A DNA stretch of 64,000 bases from Actinoplanes sichuanensis (GCF_033097365.1 NZ_AP028461.1:3348001-3412000); one strand, 5' to 3'. Positions 52,102-61,322 are shown, counted from the first letter of the stretch. Numbers and translations: made by a program. Notes: a model not told the origin generated them from the letters alone.

Positions 52102-52992
52102 GTGTTCACCGGCCTGAGTGCCTTCGCGCTCACCCCGCTCGACGACGACCGCCTCGACGAACACGCCTACGCGAAACTGATCACCCGGTTGGCCGGGTCC
52201 GGTGTCGACAGCATCGGCGCGCTCGGTTCCACCGGTTCCTACGCCTATCTGACCCGCGGCGAACGGGCTCGGGTCGCCGCCCTGGCCGTGCAGAACGCCG
52301 GTGACACCCCGGTGATCGCCGGGATCGGCGCGTTACGCACCCGGCACGTGCTCGAACACGCCGACGACGCCCAGCAGGCCGGTGTTCGTGCGGTGCTGCT
52401 GGCGCCGGTGTCGTATCAGCCGCTGTCCGACGACGAGGTGTATCACCTGTTCGAGCGGGTCACCGCGGGCCTGTCGGTGCCGCTGGTGGTGTACGACAAT
52501 CCGCGGACCACGGGGTTCACGTTCACCGACGACCTGTATGCGGCGGTCGCGAAACTCCCGGGTGTGGCGTCGATCAAAGTGCCGCCGCTGCCGGCGGACC
52601 CGGCGATCGCCCACGATCGGGTCACCGCGCTGCGGACGCTGCTGGCGCCCGAGGTGACCATCGGGGTCTCCGGTGATCAGGTCGCCGCGGTGTCGTTGCG
52701 GGCCGGCTGCGACGCCTGGTATTCGGTGATCGCCGGGACCCTGCCCGATCTGGCCCTGCCGATCGTGCGGGCCTCGTCGCCGGTGGTCGCGAAAGCGGCG
52801 TCGGATCGGCTGCGGCCACTGTTCGAACTGTTCGCCGCGCACGGCAGCCTGCGGGTGGTCGCGGTGATCGCCGAACACCTCGGCCTGACCGGTCCGGCCT
52901 GTCTGCCGCCGCCGTTGCGGCCGCTGGACGCGGCCGCCCACCATGCGGTCCTGCAGGCCCTGGCCACGATCGACGCCACCCCACCGGCCTGA
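52102..52992 (+). CDS. Dihydrodipicolinate synthase family aldolase
   Basis: This is a 296-residue class I aldolase barrel of the DapA/NanA family. The Schiff-base lysine is in VASIKVPPL, and the tyrosine is in VVYDNPRTTGF. The GSTGSYAYL region replaces the GTTGE motif of true DapA, so a catabolic keto-acid substrate is more likely than lysine synthesis. AAGGAGG precedes the GTG start. It ends in a strong bidirectional terminator. Confidence 0.88.
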   Translation: MFTGLSAFALTPLDDDRLDEHAYAKLITRLAGSGVDSIGALGSTGSYAYLTRGERARVAALAVQNAGDTPVIAGIGALRTRHVLEHADDAQQAGVRAVLLAPVSYQPLSDDEVYHLFERVTAGLSVPLVVYDNPRTTGFTFTDDLYAAVAKLPGVASIKVPPLPADPAIAHDRVTALRTLLAPEVTIGVSGDQVAAVSLRAGCDAWYSVIAGTLPDLALPIVRASSPVVAKAASDRLRPLFELFAAHGSLRVVAVIAEHLGLTGPACLPPPLRPLDAAAHHAVLQALATIDATPPA

Positions 52993-52999
52993 GACCCGA

Positions 53000-53042
53000 C
53001 CCCGGTGGCTGCTGCCTGGCCCGCGGGCAGCAGCCACCGGGG
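53000..53042. terminator. Bidirectional terminator
   Basis: A perfect 17-bp stem (CCCCGGTGGCTGCTGCC with GGCAGCAGCCACCGGGG) encloses a 9-nt loop. It fills the space between the convergent aldolase and PadR genes. Confidence 0.88.
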
Positions 53043-53043
53043 G

Positions 53044-53373
53044 TCAGGCCGGACCGGGCGCCAGGCCGCCGCGGGAGCGTAACTGTGCCTCCGCGGCGGC
53101 CGCCCGCCGCCGTAGCCGCTCGGCCTCGACGGCCAGAGTCTGCGCGCCGGTGTCGGTGAGCCGGTAGTAGCGGCGTAGCCGGCCCTCGACGGCCTCCTCG
53201 CGTTCGACGGCGATCAGGGACTGTTCGGCGAGCCGGTCCAGAGCCCCGTACAGGGTGCCCGGCCGTAACGTCACGTCACCGTCGGAGAGGGCGGCGACGG
53301 CCTGGATGATGCCGTAGCCGTGTAGGGGGCGCCCGGCCAGCGCGGTCAGGATCAGAAACGTCGGCTCCTGCAT
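53044..53373 (-). CDS. PadR-family transcriptional regulator
   Basis: This is a 109-residue winged-helix regulator. The N-terminus LILTALAGRPLHGYGIIQAV and the wing region TLYGALDRLAEQSLI are typical of PadR, and the end is a short helical dimer segment. The ATG lies in the stop codon of the upstream membrane-protein gene. It probably controls that gene, and perhaps the divergent ABC-F gene. Confidence 0.92.
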   Translation of the reverse strand: MQEPTFLILTALAGRPLHGYGIIQAVAALSDGDVTLRPGTLYGALDRLAEQSLIAVEREEAVEGRLRRYYRLTDTGAQTLAVEAERLRRRAAAAEAQLRSRGGLAPGPA

Positions 53374-54419
53374 CAGAGCGTCACCTCCCGCACCGTGCGG
53401 GAGCCGGCGGCCGGGAACGCCGCCGCCAGCAGCACCGTCAGCACCGCCAGCACCACGCCTACACCGGTCAGGGCGGCGTTGATCCATGTCACCTGCGGCC
53501 AGATCCACGACAGCCAGGACGGGCCGGACGCATCGACATGGTCCGGCATCAGCCGCCCGTGGACCGTCAGGATGCTCACCCCGGGGTGGCCGTGCAGTTG
53601 GAACGCCATCACCGTGTCGTCGTACAGCGACCACACCGGCGCGAACAGCACCGCGAACGTCACCGCCGCGCCGGCCGCCGCCGGTCTCGACCGGCGGCGT
53701 GCCACCGCCGCCGCGATCAGCCAGCCCGTCACCGCGCCGACGGCCAGGCCGGCGGCGATCAGCGGCAGCAGTAGGCCGGAGTCGTCCGGGGCCAGGTCCA
53801 CCGCCACCGACCCGCCCTCCCCGGTCACGGTGGCCTTGAGCCCGTCCCGGAACGCGTCGAAGCCGTGTTCGGGCGCGCCGGTGCCGGTCTCGAACCGGTC
53901 GGTGGCCTGCAGCGGGCCGACCTGCCAGCCGTCGGCGGCGAGTCGGGCCCGGGCCTGCTCACCGTCCCAGACGGTGCCGTCGGCGCTGCTGTGGGTCCAC
54001 CACATCGGCACCGCCTCGACGCCGGCCGGCACCGGATCACCCATCGCGGCCGTGCCGGCGATCTGCCGGTGCAGGGCCTGGGCCTGCTCGGCCGGCGGCA
54101 GGTCGGCGAACGTGTGCACGCCCGCCCACGATCCGCCGGCGGCGCCGAGCGCGCCGGCGGCGAGCAGGGCCAGAACGGCGGCCGGCCACGCCAGGGGCCG
54201 ACCGGCGGGGAGCCGGAACCGTTGCCGTAACCCGGAGGCCAGCAGATGCAGCACGTCGGCGGGCCGGGGGCGGCGGCGGCCCGGCTCGGCCATCTCCAGC
54301 AGCGTCGTGACGATCTCCGCGCCGTGTCGGCGCCGGTAGGAACCCGGGTAGGCGTGCAGCAACCTGCGGTAGAAGCGTTCCAGGGCGGGGTCGGCCCGCG
54401 GCCAATCAGAGGCTGACAT
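53373..54419 (-). CDS. PadR-associated membrane protein
   Basis: This is a 348-residue protein. Its N-terminal FYRRLLHAYPGSYRRRHGAEIVTTLLE motif (about 30 residues, in parts FYRRLLHAYP and YRRRHGAEIV) recurs in PadR-linked actinobacterial membrane proteins. Four or five membrane helices follow, with one extracellular-type region between the first two. Function unknown. ATG 54419 is used; the frame to 54548 has no conserved sequence. It is translationally coupled to PadR. Confidence 0.78.
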   Translation of the reverse strand: MSASDWPRADPALERFYRRLLHAYPGSYRRRHGAEIVTTLLEMAEPGRRRPRPADVLHLLASGLRQRFRLPAGRPLAWPAAVLALLAAGALGAAGGSWAGVHTFADLPPAEQAQALHRQIAGTAAMGDPVPAGVEAVPMWWTHSSADGTVWDGEQARARLAADGWQVGPLQATDRFETGTGAPEHGFDAFRDGLKATVTGEGGSVAVDLAPDDSGLLLPLIAAGLAVGAVTGWLIAAAVARRRSRPAAAGAAVTFAVLFAPVWSLYDDTVMAFQLHGHPGVSILTVHGRLMPDHVDASGPSWLSWIWPQVTWINAALTGVGVVLAVLTVLLAAAFPAAGSRTVREVTL

Positions 54420-54495
54420 ACCCCACACCGTACGGCCGCCGTCATATATCGTCAACCGAGCAGTAGGCGTGGGTATATCGGGTTGCGGACCGCCG

Positions 54496-54507
54496 TGCTC
54501 GCGAGCA
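54496..54507. promoter_or_regulatory. 12-bp palindrome in divergent promoter region
   Basis: TGCTCGCGAGCA is a perfect palindrome between the PadR-associated gene and the ABC-F gene. Two TATATCG copies, 29 bp apart, lie at 54445 and 54474. Either could be a PadR site or promoter element. Confidence 0.4.
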
Positions 54508-54554
54508 GAGTGGAAGTCCGGAACCACTGCCGAGAAGACCAGGAGCACGTCGCG

Positions 54555-54563
54555 GTGAAGTGA
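54555..54563 (+). promoter_or_regulatory. Possible two-codon upstream ORF (leader) of the ABC-F gene
   Basis: GTG AAG TGA is preceded by AGGAG at 54541-54545, 9 nt upstream, and lies 50 nt before the ABC-F start. Very short leader ORFs are used in ribosome-mediated attenuation of ABC-F resistance genes. This is a weak, inferred call. Confidence 0.3.
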
Positions 54564-54613
54564 GAGACCCCCTGACCGGTGTCCCGTTCTCCCTTCGTCC
54601 CTGGAGCCGCCTC

Positions 54614-56203
54614 ATGCACGTCAAAGCAGTCGACCTCGCCCACGCCCACGACGGTGACCTGCTGTTCTCCGGTCTCGACCTGGTGCTGCGCCCCGGCGAC
54701 CGGATCGGGGTCGTCGGCCCCAACGGCGCCGGCAAGACCACCCTGCTACGGGTGCTGGCCGGCCTTCTGACACCGACGCAGGGACACCTCAGCATCAGCG
54801 GCGGCACCCGCGTCGCGTACGTCCCGCAACGGCTGCCCGACGCCGACGGCACGGTCGGCGCGTTTCTCACCGCCGGTCTCGGCGAACTCGCGGACGTCAC
54901 CGCCACCATGCGTGAGCTGGAGAAACGCCTGGCCGACGGCGAAGACCTCCTGGACGCCTACGCCGACGCGCAGGAACGCTGGACCGCCCTGCAAGGCTGG
55001 ACCGCGCAGACCCGGCTCACCGAGATCCGCCAGCGCCTCGACATCGACCACCTCGACGACGACCTGCCCCTACGGGCCGTCTCCGGCGGCGAACAGGCCC
55101 GGCTGATGCTGGCCCGCGCCCTACTCGACGACCCGGACCTGCTGCTGCTCGACGAACCCACCAACCACCTCGACGCCGAAGGCGCCGCCTGGCTACGACA
55201 CTGGCTGCAGACCTTCCCCGGCGCCGTCCTCGCCGTCAGCCACGACCGGGCGTTCCTCGACGAGGTCGTCACCCGCATCATCGAACTCGACGGCATCGAC
55301 GAACAACCGCACGACTACCCCGGCGGCGGCTACACCCCCTACCGGCAGGAGAAACAACGCCGCTGGGAGAAACTGCTACTCGACTACGAAGCCCAGGAGA
55401 AAGACCGCCGCCGCTGGGAAGCCGACATCGCCACGACCAAGGCCTACGCCCGCGGCACCGAGATCAGCACCCCGGCCGGCGCCGCCGCCCCACACATCAA
55501 ACGCGTCGCCCGGCTCGTCGCCCGCAAGGCCAAAGTCCGCGAACGACGACTACGGCGGCAGATGGCGTCGGTCACCTGGATCGCCCGGCCCCGCACCCGG
55601 CCACCGCTGACCCTCGCGTTCCCCGACGACACCGGCGATCCCGGCGAGACCGTCCTGAAGATCAGAGACCTGACCGTACGCGACCTGCTGCACCACATCG
55701 ACCTCGACGTACACCGCGGCGACCGGATCCTGATCACCGGCCGTAACGGCGCCGGCAAGACCACCCTGCTCAACGCCATCGCCGGCCGGCACCCCGACGT
55801 CGCCGTACTCCCGCAGACCGACGACGGACTCCGCGACGCCACCACCGTCATCGACTTCTTCCGCAACCGGGTCCCGGTCTACGTCGACGACGCCGAAACC
55901 CTGCTGTCCGGCCACCAGTTCGACCCCGACCAGTGGACCCAGCCGGTCGACGACCTGTCCGCCGGCGAACTACGGCGACTGCTGCTGGCCGTACTGGTCA
56001 ACAGCCCGTCACGGATCCTGCTACTCGACGAACCCACCAACTTCCTCGACTTCGCCGCCCTCGACGTCATCGAAGAAGCCCTCCGCCGCTACAAAGGCAC
56101 CCTGATCACCGTCAGCCACGACCGGTACTTCGCCGACGCCGTCGGACACACCCGCCACTGGCATGTCGCACACGGACAGGTGATCGAGAACTTGAGAAAC
56201 TGA
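54614..56203 (+). CDS. ABC-F subfamily ATPase (ribosome-protection type)
   Basis: This is a 529-residue protein with two ABC domains and no membrane span. Walker A motifs are GPNGAGKTTLL and GRNGAGKTTLL; signature motifs are VSGGEQARL and LSAGELRRL; both Walker B motifs are LLLDEPTN. A charged helical linker (about residues 240-325) reaches into the ribosome. Such proteins push antibiotics off the ribosome or tune translation. ATG 54614 is used; GTG 54560 is in frame but gives a non-conserved extension. Confidence 0.9.
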   Translation: MHVKAVDLAHAHDGDLLFSGLDLVLRPGDRIGVVGPNGAGKTTLLRVLAGLLTPTQGHLSISGGTRVAYVPQRLPDADGTVGAFLTAGLGELADVTATMRELEKRLADGEDLLDAYADAQERWTALQGWTAQTRLTEIRQRLDIDHLDDDLPLRAVSGGEQARLMLARALLDDPDLLLLDEPTNHLDAEGAAWLRHWLQTFPGAVLAVSHDRAFLDEVVTRIIELDGIDEQPHDYPGGGYTPYRQEKQRRWEKLLLDYEAQEKDRRRWEADIATTKAYARGTEISTPAGAAAPHIKRVARLVARKAKVRERRLRRQMASVTWIARPRTRPPLTLAFPDDTGDPGETVLKIRDLTVRDLLHHIDLDVHRGDRILITGRNGAGKTTLLNAIAGRHPDVAVLPQTDDGLRDATTVIDFFRNRVPVYVDDAETLLSGHQFDPDQWTQPVDDLSAGELRRLLLAVLVNSPSRILLLDEPTNFLDFAALDVIEEALRRYKGTLITVSHDRYFADAVGHTRHWHVAHGQVIENLRN

Positions 56204-56208
56204 CCGGC

Positions 56209-57138
56209 ATGACAGTGCAGCCGCACCGGATCCCGCTCCCGGCCACCACCGGATCGGCCACCGCGTTCACCGAAGCGTGGCTGGCCAACCGGCGGCTGTC
56301 GGAACACACCCGCGCCGCCTACCGCCGCGACGTCGACTCCTGGCTCACCTGGTGCACCGGCCGCGGCCTCGACCCGCTGCACGCGAGTTTCCTCGACGTC
56401 AACGCCTACGCCCGCGAACTCGAAGCCAGACCACTCGCCCCCGCCTCCGTCGCCCGGAAACTGTCCGGCGTCTCCAGCTGGTACGACTTCCTCGTCAAAC
56501 TCCACGCCGTCACCGCGAACCCGGTCGGCGGCGCCGACCGGCCCCACCTCGACCGCGACCACTCCGCCACCCTCGGCCTGACCCCCACCGAAGTCGACGC
56601 GCTGCTGGCCGCCGCCGCCCGCGCCGGCACCCGCACCCACGCCATGATCACCATGCTGGCCGACCTCGGCCTGCGCGTCGGGGAACTCGTCGGCCTCGAC
56701 CTGATCGACGTCGGCCACGACCGCGGCCACCGCACCGTCCGCTTCACCGGCAAAGGCGGCAAACCCCGCCGCCGGGCCCTGACCCCCGGCGTGTCCACGG
56801 CACTGGACGACTGGCTGGGCGAACGCGGACCACAACCCGGACCGCTGTTCGTCACCGCCACCGGCGCCCGCGTCGACCGGCACGCCGTGTTCCGGCTCGT
56901 GCGCAGGCTGGCCGCCGACGCCGGGATCGCCGAAGCCGACCGGCTGTCACCTCACTCACTGCGCCACGCGTTCGCCACCACCGCCCGCGCCGAAGGCGTC
57001 GCCCTCGAAGACGTCCAGGACGCCATGGGCCACGCCGACCCCCGCACCACCCGCCGCTACGACCGTGACCGATTCAACCTCGACCGTGACCCCGCGTACA
57101 CGATCGCCGCGGCCCGTGCCCGCCGCAACAGCCCGTGA
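56209..57138 (+). CDS. Tyrosine recombinase (XerC/XerD-like)
   Basis: This is a 309-residue site-specific recombinase with an N-terminal SAM-like core-binding domain (FTEAWLANRRLSEHTRAAYRRD, shown in parts: LSEHTRAAYRRD). The catalytic domain has Arg in LGLRVGELVGLD, HSLRHAFAT (His-x-x-Arg), GHADPRTT and Tyr in TRRYDRDR. All five key residues are present. It starts 5 nt after the ABC-F gene. No att site or integron-like array is visible. Confidence 0.92.
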   Translation: MTVQPHRIPLPATTGSATAFTEAWLANRRLSEHTRAAYRRDVDSWLTWCTGRGLDPLHASFLDVNAYARELEARPLAPASVARKLSGVSSWYDFLVKLHAVTANPVGGADRPHLDRDHSATLGLTPTEVDALLAAAARAGTRTHAMITMLADLGLRVGELVGLDLIDVGHDRGHRTVRFTGKGGKPRRRALTPGVSTALDDWLGERGPQPGPLFVTATGARVDRHAVFRLVRRLAADAGIAEADRLSPHSLRHAFATTARAEGVALEDVQDAMGHADPRTTRRYDRDRFNLDRDPAYTIAAARARRNSP

Positions 57139-57186
57139 CCAAGCCCCCTATGCTCTGAACCCGCGGCAACAGAGAGCGGGCGGGTT

Positions 57187-58035
57187 TTGAGCACGGAAAT
57201 GAGCATCGTCGAGGCGGTCATCCTCGGCGCGGTCGAAGGCGTCACGGAGTTCCTCCCGGTGTCGAGCACCGGACACCTGACGATCCTGGAGAAACTGTTC
57301 GGTCACACGATCGACGACCCGGACATCACCGCCTTCACGGTGATCATCCAGTCGGGTGCCGTGCTGGCCACCATCCTGTTCCTGCGTAAAGACATCCTCC
57401 GGGTCGTCCCGGCCTTCTTCAAAGGCCTGTTCAACAAAGCGCACCGCGACCACGAGGACTTCCGGTTCGGATGGGCCGTGCTGCTGGGCTCCATCCCGAT
57501 CGTGATCGCGGCGCTGCTGTTCAAAGACCAGATCGAAGGCACCCTACGCAGCCTCTGGTTCGTCGCCGGTGCCCTGATCATCTGGTCCGGGGTGATGGCC
57601 TTCGCCGACCACGCCGCCACCCAGGTCCGCCACCAGGAGGACGTCGGCTGGAAGGACACCCTCATCATCGGTGTCGTGCAGTGCATGGCCCTGATCCCCG
57701 GCATCTCCCGCTCCGGCGCCACCATGTCGGCCGGTCTGCTACGCGACCTGGACCGGGTCACCGTCACGAAACTGTCGTTCTTCCTGTCGATCCCCGCCCT
57801 GACCGGCGCGTCGATCCTGCAGGGCGTCGAAGAGGCCGACCGGATCGCCAACGGCGTCGGCTGGACCAACACCATCGTCGCGACCGTCGTCAGTTTCGTC
57901 GTCGCCTACGCGTCGGTCACCTGGCTGCTGAAATTCGTGTCGAAACACTCCTACAGCATCTTCATCTTCTACCGGCTCGCCCTCGGCTCGCTGCTGCTGG
58001 TGCTGCTCGCCACCAACACCATCGAAGCCAAGTAG
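57187..58035 (+). CDS. uppP: Undecaprenyl-diphosphatase
   Basis: This is a 282-residue membrane enzyme that removes a phosphate from undecaprenyl diphosphate for reuse in wall synthesis, and gives bacitracin resistance when abundant. The motifs GAVEGVTEFLPVSSTGHL (N-terminal, E/P-rich) and PGISRSGAT are diagnostic. TTG 57187 is used; ATG 57199 is an alternative start. Confidence 0.95.
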   Translation: MSTEMSIVEAVILGAVEGVTEFLPVSSTGHLTILEKLFGHTIDDPDITAFTVIIQSGAVLATILFLRKDILRVVPAFFKGLFNKAHRDHEDFRFGWAVLLGSIPIVIAALLFKDQIEGTLRSLWFVAGALIIWSGVMAFADHAATQVRHQEDVGWKDTLIIGVVQCMALIPGISRSGATMSAGLLRDLDRVTVTKLSFFLSIPALTGASILQGVEEADRIANGVGWTNTIVATVVSFVVAYASVTWLLKFVSKHSYSIFIFYRLALGSLLLVLLATNTIEAK

Positions 58036-58037
58036 AC

Positions 58038-58922
58038 GTGACCCCCGCGGAGAAGGCGCTCGCCCACGTGCGGGCGCGCTTCCCGCACCCCGGGCCGGCC
58101 GTGACCGCCCCGATCACGGTCAACTTCCACCCCGACCGGCTGCTGAGCGACGCACGCACCGTCATCGAACACCTCGCCGCCGACGGCGTCTACCGCACCC
58201 AATACGAGACCGGCATCTCCAACGGCGGTCTCGGCGGAGACCGGCCGCTCTGGGAACGACGCATGTTCGGCGACGGCGGCAGCCGGCCCGTCTACGGCGC
58301 CCTCAACCTGCCCGGCCACCCCGACGGAGCGGCACCCCGCTTCGGCAGCTGCCACCTGCGACTGGCCGCGCACGTCAACGCGCGGGCCACCTACAGCCTC
58401 GGCGACAGCCACACCCTCCCGCAGATCCTCGGCACCGCCGCGACGTTCGGTGCCGTCTGGGACGGACTCCTCGCGCAGGTCACCCGTACCGGAACCGCCT
58501 TGGGGGTGACCGCCACCGACCCGCAACGGTGGCGGCAGGCCGCACTGGCCGCACCCCGCAGCGACGCCGGCCGGACCCTCGACGACTACGTCGAAGCACA
58601 GATCCACGGCGGTGTGAGCATCACCGACGACGTCACCCACCTGATCGCCGACCCGTCGTTTCGCGGCACCCCACACGAGGACACCCTGCGGTCACTGGGC
58701 GTCCCGGTCCGCTGGCACCCCGGCTTCCACCTGCAAGCCGACGCGTTCCCCGACACCCTCCGCGGCCCCGAAACCGCGCACCTGGCCCGCGAGATCGCCG
58801 CCCGCTACCGCCGACCGGTCCTGAACGCCGAGGTCATCGGCCGGGCCGCCCGCGACGGCGACCACCCCCAACTGGTGAAATACCTGTGGCACATCCTGGT
58901 CATGCTCGGCCGGCCAGCCTAG
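58038..58922 (+). CDS. DUF3626 family protein
   Basis: This is a 294-residue protein with the DUF3626 features YRTQYETGISNGG, VYGALNL, FGSCHLRL and VEAQIHGGV. No catalytic role is established for the family. GTG 58038 is 2 nt after uppP stops, so the two are likely co-transcribed. The 3' end overlaps the convergent hydrolase gene by 23 nt. Confidence 0.82.
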   Translation: MTPAEKALAHVRARFPHPGPAVTAPITVNFHPDRLLSDARTVIEHLAADGVYRTQYETGISNGGLGGDRPLWERRMFGDGGSRPVYGALNLPGHPDGAAPRFGSCHLRLAAHVNARATYSLGDSHTLPQILGTAATFGAVWDGLLAQVTRTGTALGVTATDPQRWRQAALAAPRSDAGRTLDDYVEAQIHGGVSITDDVTHLIADPSFRGTPHEDTLRSLGVPVRWHPGFHLQADAFPDTLRGPETAHLAREIAARYRRPVLNAEVIGRAARDGDHPQLVKYLWHILVMLGRPA

Positions 58923-59397
58923 CGACCAGCTTCACCCCGTCCGGCCACGGCCCGAACCCGGAACTCGAATCCAGATGACCCACCGGCCCGGCGTCGAACA
59001 GCTCGGCACCCCAATCACGGGCCAACTGCTCACCGTGGGCGAACGAACCGTGCGGATCATCCCGGCTGGCCACCACGATCGACCGGAACGGCAACACCTC
59101 CCGCGGCACGTCCGGGCCCTCCGGCGGCGTCACCAGCAACGCCGCCGCCACCGGCCCGGTGAACCGCCGCGCCCACCACGCGACCGTCACACAACCGGCG
59201 CTGTGCGCGATCAGGATCGCCGGCTCGTCGGAGGCGGCCACCGCGGTCTGCAACGCGGCCACCCGATCGTCGGCCACATACGGTGGGCCGGGCGGCTCCG
59301 GCGCCCACCGATAGTCACGATGCGCACGCGCCCACTGCCGCGACCAGTGGTTCGGAAACGGCACCCCGCGGCCGGGCACCAGCAGAAAACGGGTCAC
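58900..59397 (-). CDS. RBBP9/YdeN-type alpha/beta hydrolase
   Basis: This is a 165-residue small serine hydrolase. The N-terminus FLLVPGRGVPFPNHW is followed by the nucleophile elbow IAHSAGCVTVAWWA, with Asp in ASRDDPHG and His in VGHLDSSSGFGPWP. These match the RBBP9 family. GTG 59397 gives the conserved start; the upstream extension is not. The physiological ester substrate is unknown. Confidence 0.87.
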   Translation of the reverse strand: MTRFLLVPGRGVPFPNHWSRQWARAHRDYRWAPEPPGPPYVADDRVAALQTAVAASDEPAILIAHSAGCVTVAWWARRFTGPVAAALLVTPPEGPDVPREVLPFRSIVVASRDDPHGSFAHGEQLARDWGAELFDAGPVGHLDSSSGFGPWPDGVKLVARLAGRA

Positions 59398-59462
59398 CCC
59401 CGGCAGCGTAACGGCAAACGTGAATACCTGCCGTGCCGGTCGGCATCGCATAAGGTCGGCGG

Positions 59463-60170
59463 GTGCCCGATCGGAAATTCGCCCACCCCCGGCTCGCCGC
59501 CGTCTACGACACGTTCGACAGCGACCGCGGCGACCTGCAAGCCTACGAGGACATCACCGCCGAACTCGGCGCCCACCACATCCTCGACTACGGCTGCGGC
59601 ACCGGCTGCCTCGCCGTACGGCTGGCCGCCACGTCCCACCGGGTCACCGGCTACGACCCGGCCACCGCGTCGCTGGACGTCGCCCGCGCCAAGACCGACA
59701 CGGTCACCTGGGTCGGCGACCTCGACGGACTGTCCGGTTTCGACCTGGTGACGATGACCGGCAACGTCGCCCAGGTGTTCCTCACCGACACCGACTGGAA
59801 CACCACCCTGCAGACGATCTTCGGGCTGCTGCGCCCCGGCGGGCACCTGGTCTTCGAAACCCGCCGCCCCGAATACCGGGTCTGGGACGAATGGGCCCAC
59901 CGCCGATCCGAGACCCGCGACGTCCCCGGCATCGGAGAAGTCCGACACGACTTCCAGCTCACCGACGTGCGACTGCCGTACGTGTCGTTCCGCGACACCT
60001 ACACGTTCGCCGACGGCGACGTTCTCACCTCCGACTCCACTTTGCGGTTCCGGGACCGCCACGAACTCGACGCCGGCCTCACGGCCGCCGGCTTCCGCAT
60101 CACCGACGTGCGCCAGGCCCCCGACCGGCCCGCCATGCAACGGGTCTTCCTCTGCGAAAAACCATCATGA
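59463..60170 (+). CDS. Class I SAM-dependent methyltransferase
   Basis: This is a 235-residue methyltransferase with motif I ILDYGCGTGCLAVRLA, the acidic residue in VTGYDPATAS, and the post-motif LLRPGGHLVFETRRP. The N-terminus (HPRLAAVYDTFDSDRGD) is common to actinobacterial small-molecule methyltransferases. Substrate unknown. It is divergent from the hydrolase gene. Confidence 0.88.
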   Translation: MPDRKFAHPRLAAVYDTFDSDRGDLQAYEDITAELGAHHILDYGCGTGCLAVRLAATSHRVTGYDPATASLDVARAKTDTVTWVGDLDGLSGFDLVTMTGNVAQVFLTDTDWNTTLQTIFGLLRPGGHLVFETRRPEYRVWDEWAHRRSETRDVPGIGEVRHDFQLTDVRLPYVSFRDTYTFADGDVLTSDSTLRFRDRHELDAGLTAAGFRITDVRQAPDRPAMQRVFLCEKPS

Positions 60171-60319
60171 GGTACGGCCACCGGGAACACTGTTCCCTAC
60201 ACCGCGGCGTCACCGGCCCGTCCCGGCCGGCAACGCGACCGCCGGGCTGAAGGCGACCCTCACCGAATTTCGCCGCCCCGGAGATCGTTCGCCTCAACCG
60301 GACACCACACGCATCATCG

Positions 60320-60966
60320 ATGACCGTGACCAGCCGCTACGTCGCCCTCGGCGACTCCATGTCGATCGACGACCACGCCGGCGGGCCCGGCCGCGGTACC
60401 GCAACCTGAACACCGACTTCCCCGCCTGGGCCGGCCGCGACCTGTCCAGCAACGGCCTCTCCGGCATCGCGTCGTCCGCCAGTGGCTGGAGTCTGGACGT
60501 ACCGGCGCGCGACGGTGCCGTCACCGCCGACTGACCGCGCCGCCCGGCCTGGTCACCATCACCATGGGCGGCAATGACCTGCTCACCGCCTACGGTGACG
60601 ACACCACCGCCGCGGTCATCGGCCGGTTCGCCGCCCAGGCCGAAGCCGTCCTGGCGAGACTGCCCCGCACCACCCGGATCGTGCTCACCACCGTCTACGA
60701 CCCCAGCGACGGCACCGGCACCGCACCCGGGCCAACCCCTGGCCGAACGCGCCGCACTGGATCAACCAGATCAACACCACCCTGGGCCGGGCCCGCCGCC
60801 CGCTACGCGACACTGCCGGCCGACGTGCACGCCGCGTTCACCGGCCACGGCACCACCGCCGGTGACATCGCCGCCGATCCCCGGCCGGAACCTGTGGTTC
60901 TGCGGTGTCATCGAGCCCAACGCCTGGGGCGCCCACACCATCCGCACCGCCTGGTGCAACGCCCTC
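60320..60966 (+). pseudogene. Decayed SGNH (GDSL) hydrolase gene
   Basis: Starting at ATG 60320 the frame reads YVALGDSMSIDDHAGGPGRG, the normal SGNH start, then hits a stop. Later pieces continue in other frames: NTDFPAWAGRDL, then VTITMGGNDLL, YATLPADVH and LWFCGVIEPNAWGAHTIRTAW. Together they cover a whole SGNH esterase, but at least three frameshifts break it. The block III GGND motif survives. No functional enzyme can be made. The 3' end merges with the minus-strand gene. Confidence 0.8.
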
Positions 60967-60968
60967 AC

Positions 60969-61322
60969 TCAGCCGAGCGACAACTCCAGCGTCTCCGGCG
61001 GCGGGAACTCGGCCGGCGACTCGTCGATCCCGGCCCACTCGATGCCACCGAGCAGCTCCCCGCCATCCGCGCCGACGACCGTATAGAGGAACAGACTGCT
61101 GTAGGAACCGTGCGGGTGGCCGTTGACCTTCGGATTCATCCCCGGGGCCGCTGCGGAGACGAAGTGGATCGTCGGGCAGCCACACGCGCAGCCACCGACC
61201 ACCCGCACGGCGGCGGCCTGCTCCCGCAACACCGCCGCACCCTCGAAATCCACCGCCAGCAGTGCGGTCAGCACCGCCCGCTCCCGTTCGGTCAGTTCCC
61301 TGGAATCCACAGACACCATCAT
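60969..61322 (-). CDS. Hypothetical protein with CACGCP motif
   Basis: This is a 117-residue soluble protein. It begins at MMVSVDSRELTERERAVL, has VGGCACGCPTIHFV in the middle (three cysteines that might bind metal), and ends in PPPETLELSLG. It resembles conserved small actinobacterial proteins but no family is assigned. The open frame extends to 61592 without protein-like sequence. Confidence 0.6.
   Translation of the reverse strand: MMVSVDSRELTERERAVLTALLAVDFEGAAVLREQAAAVRVVGGCACGCPTIHFVSAAAPGMNPKVNGHPHGSYSSLFLYTVVGADGGELLGGIEWAGIDESPAEFPPPETLELSLG

Noticed and set aside
54614..57138. Integron or integrative element
   Set aside because: The recombinase lacks an integron-specific patch, and no att sites, cassettes or transfer genes are visible.
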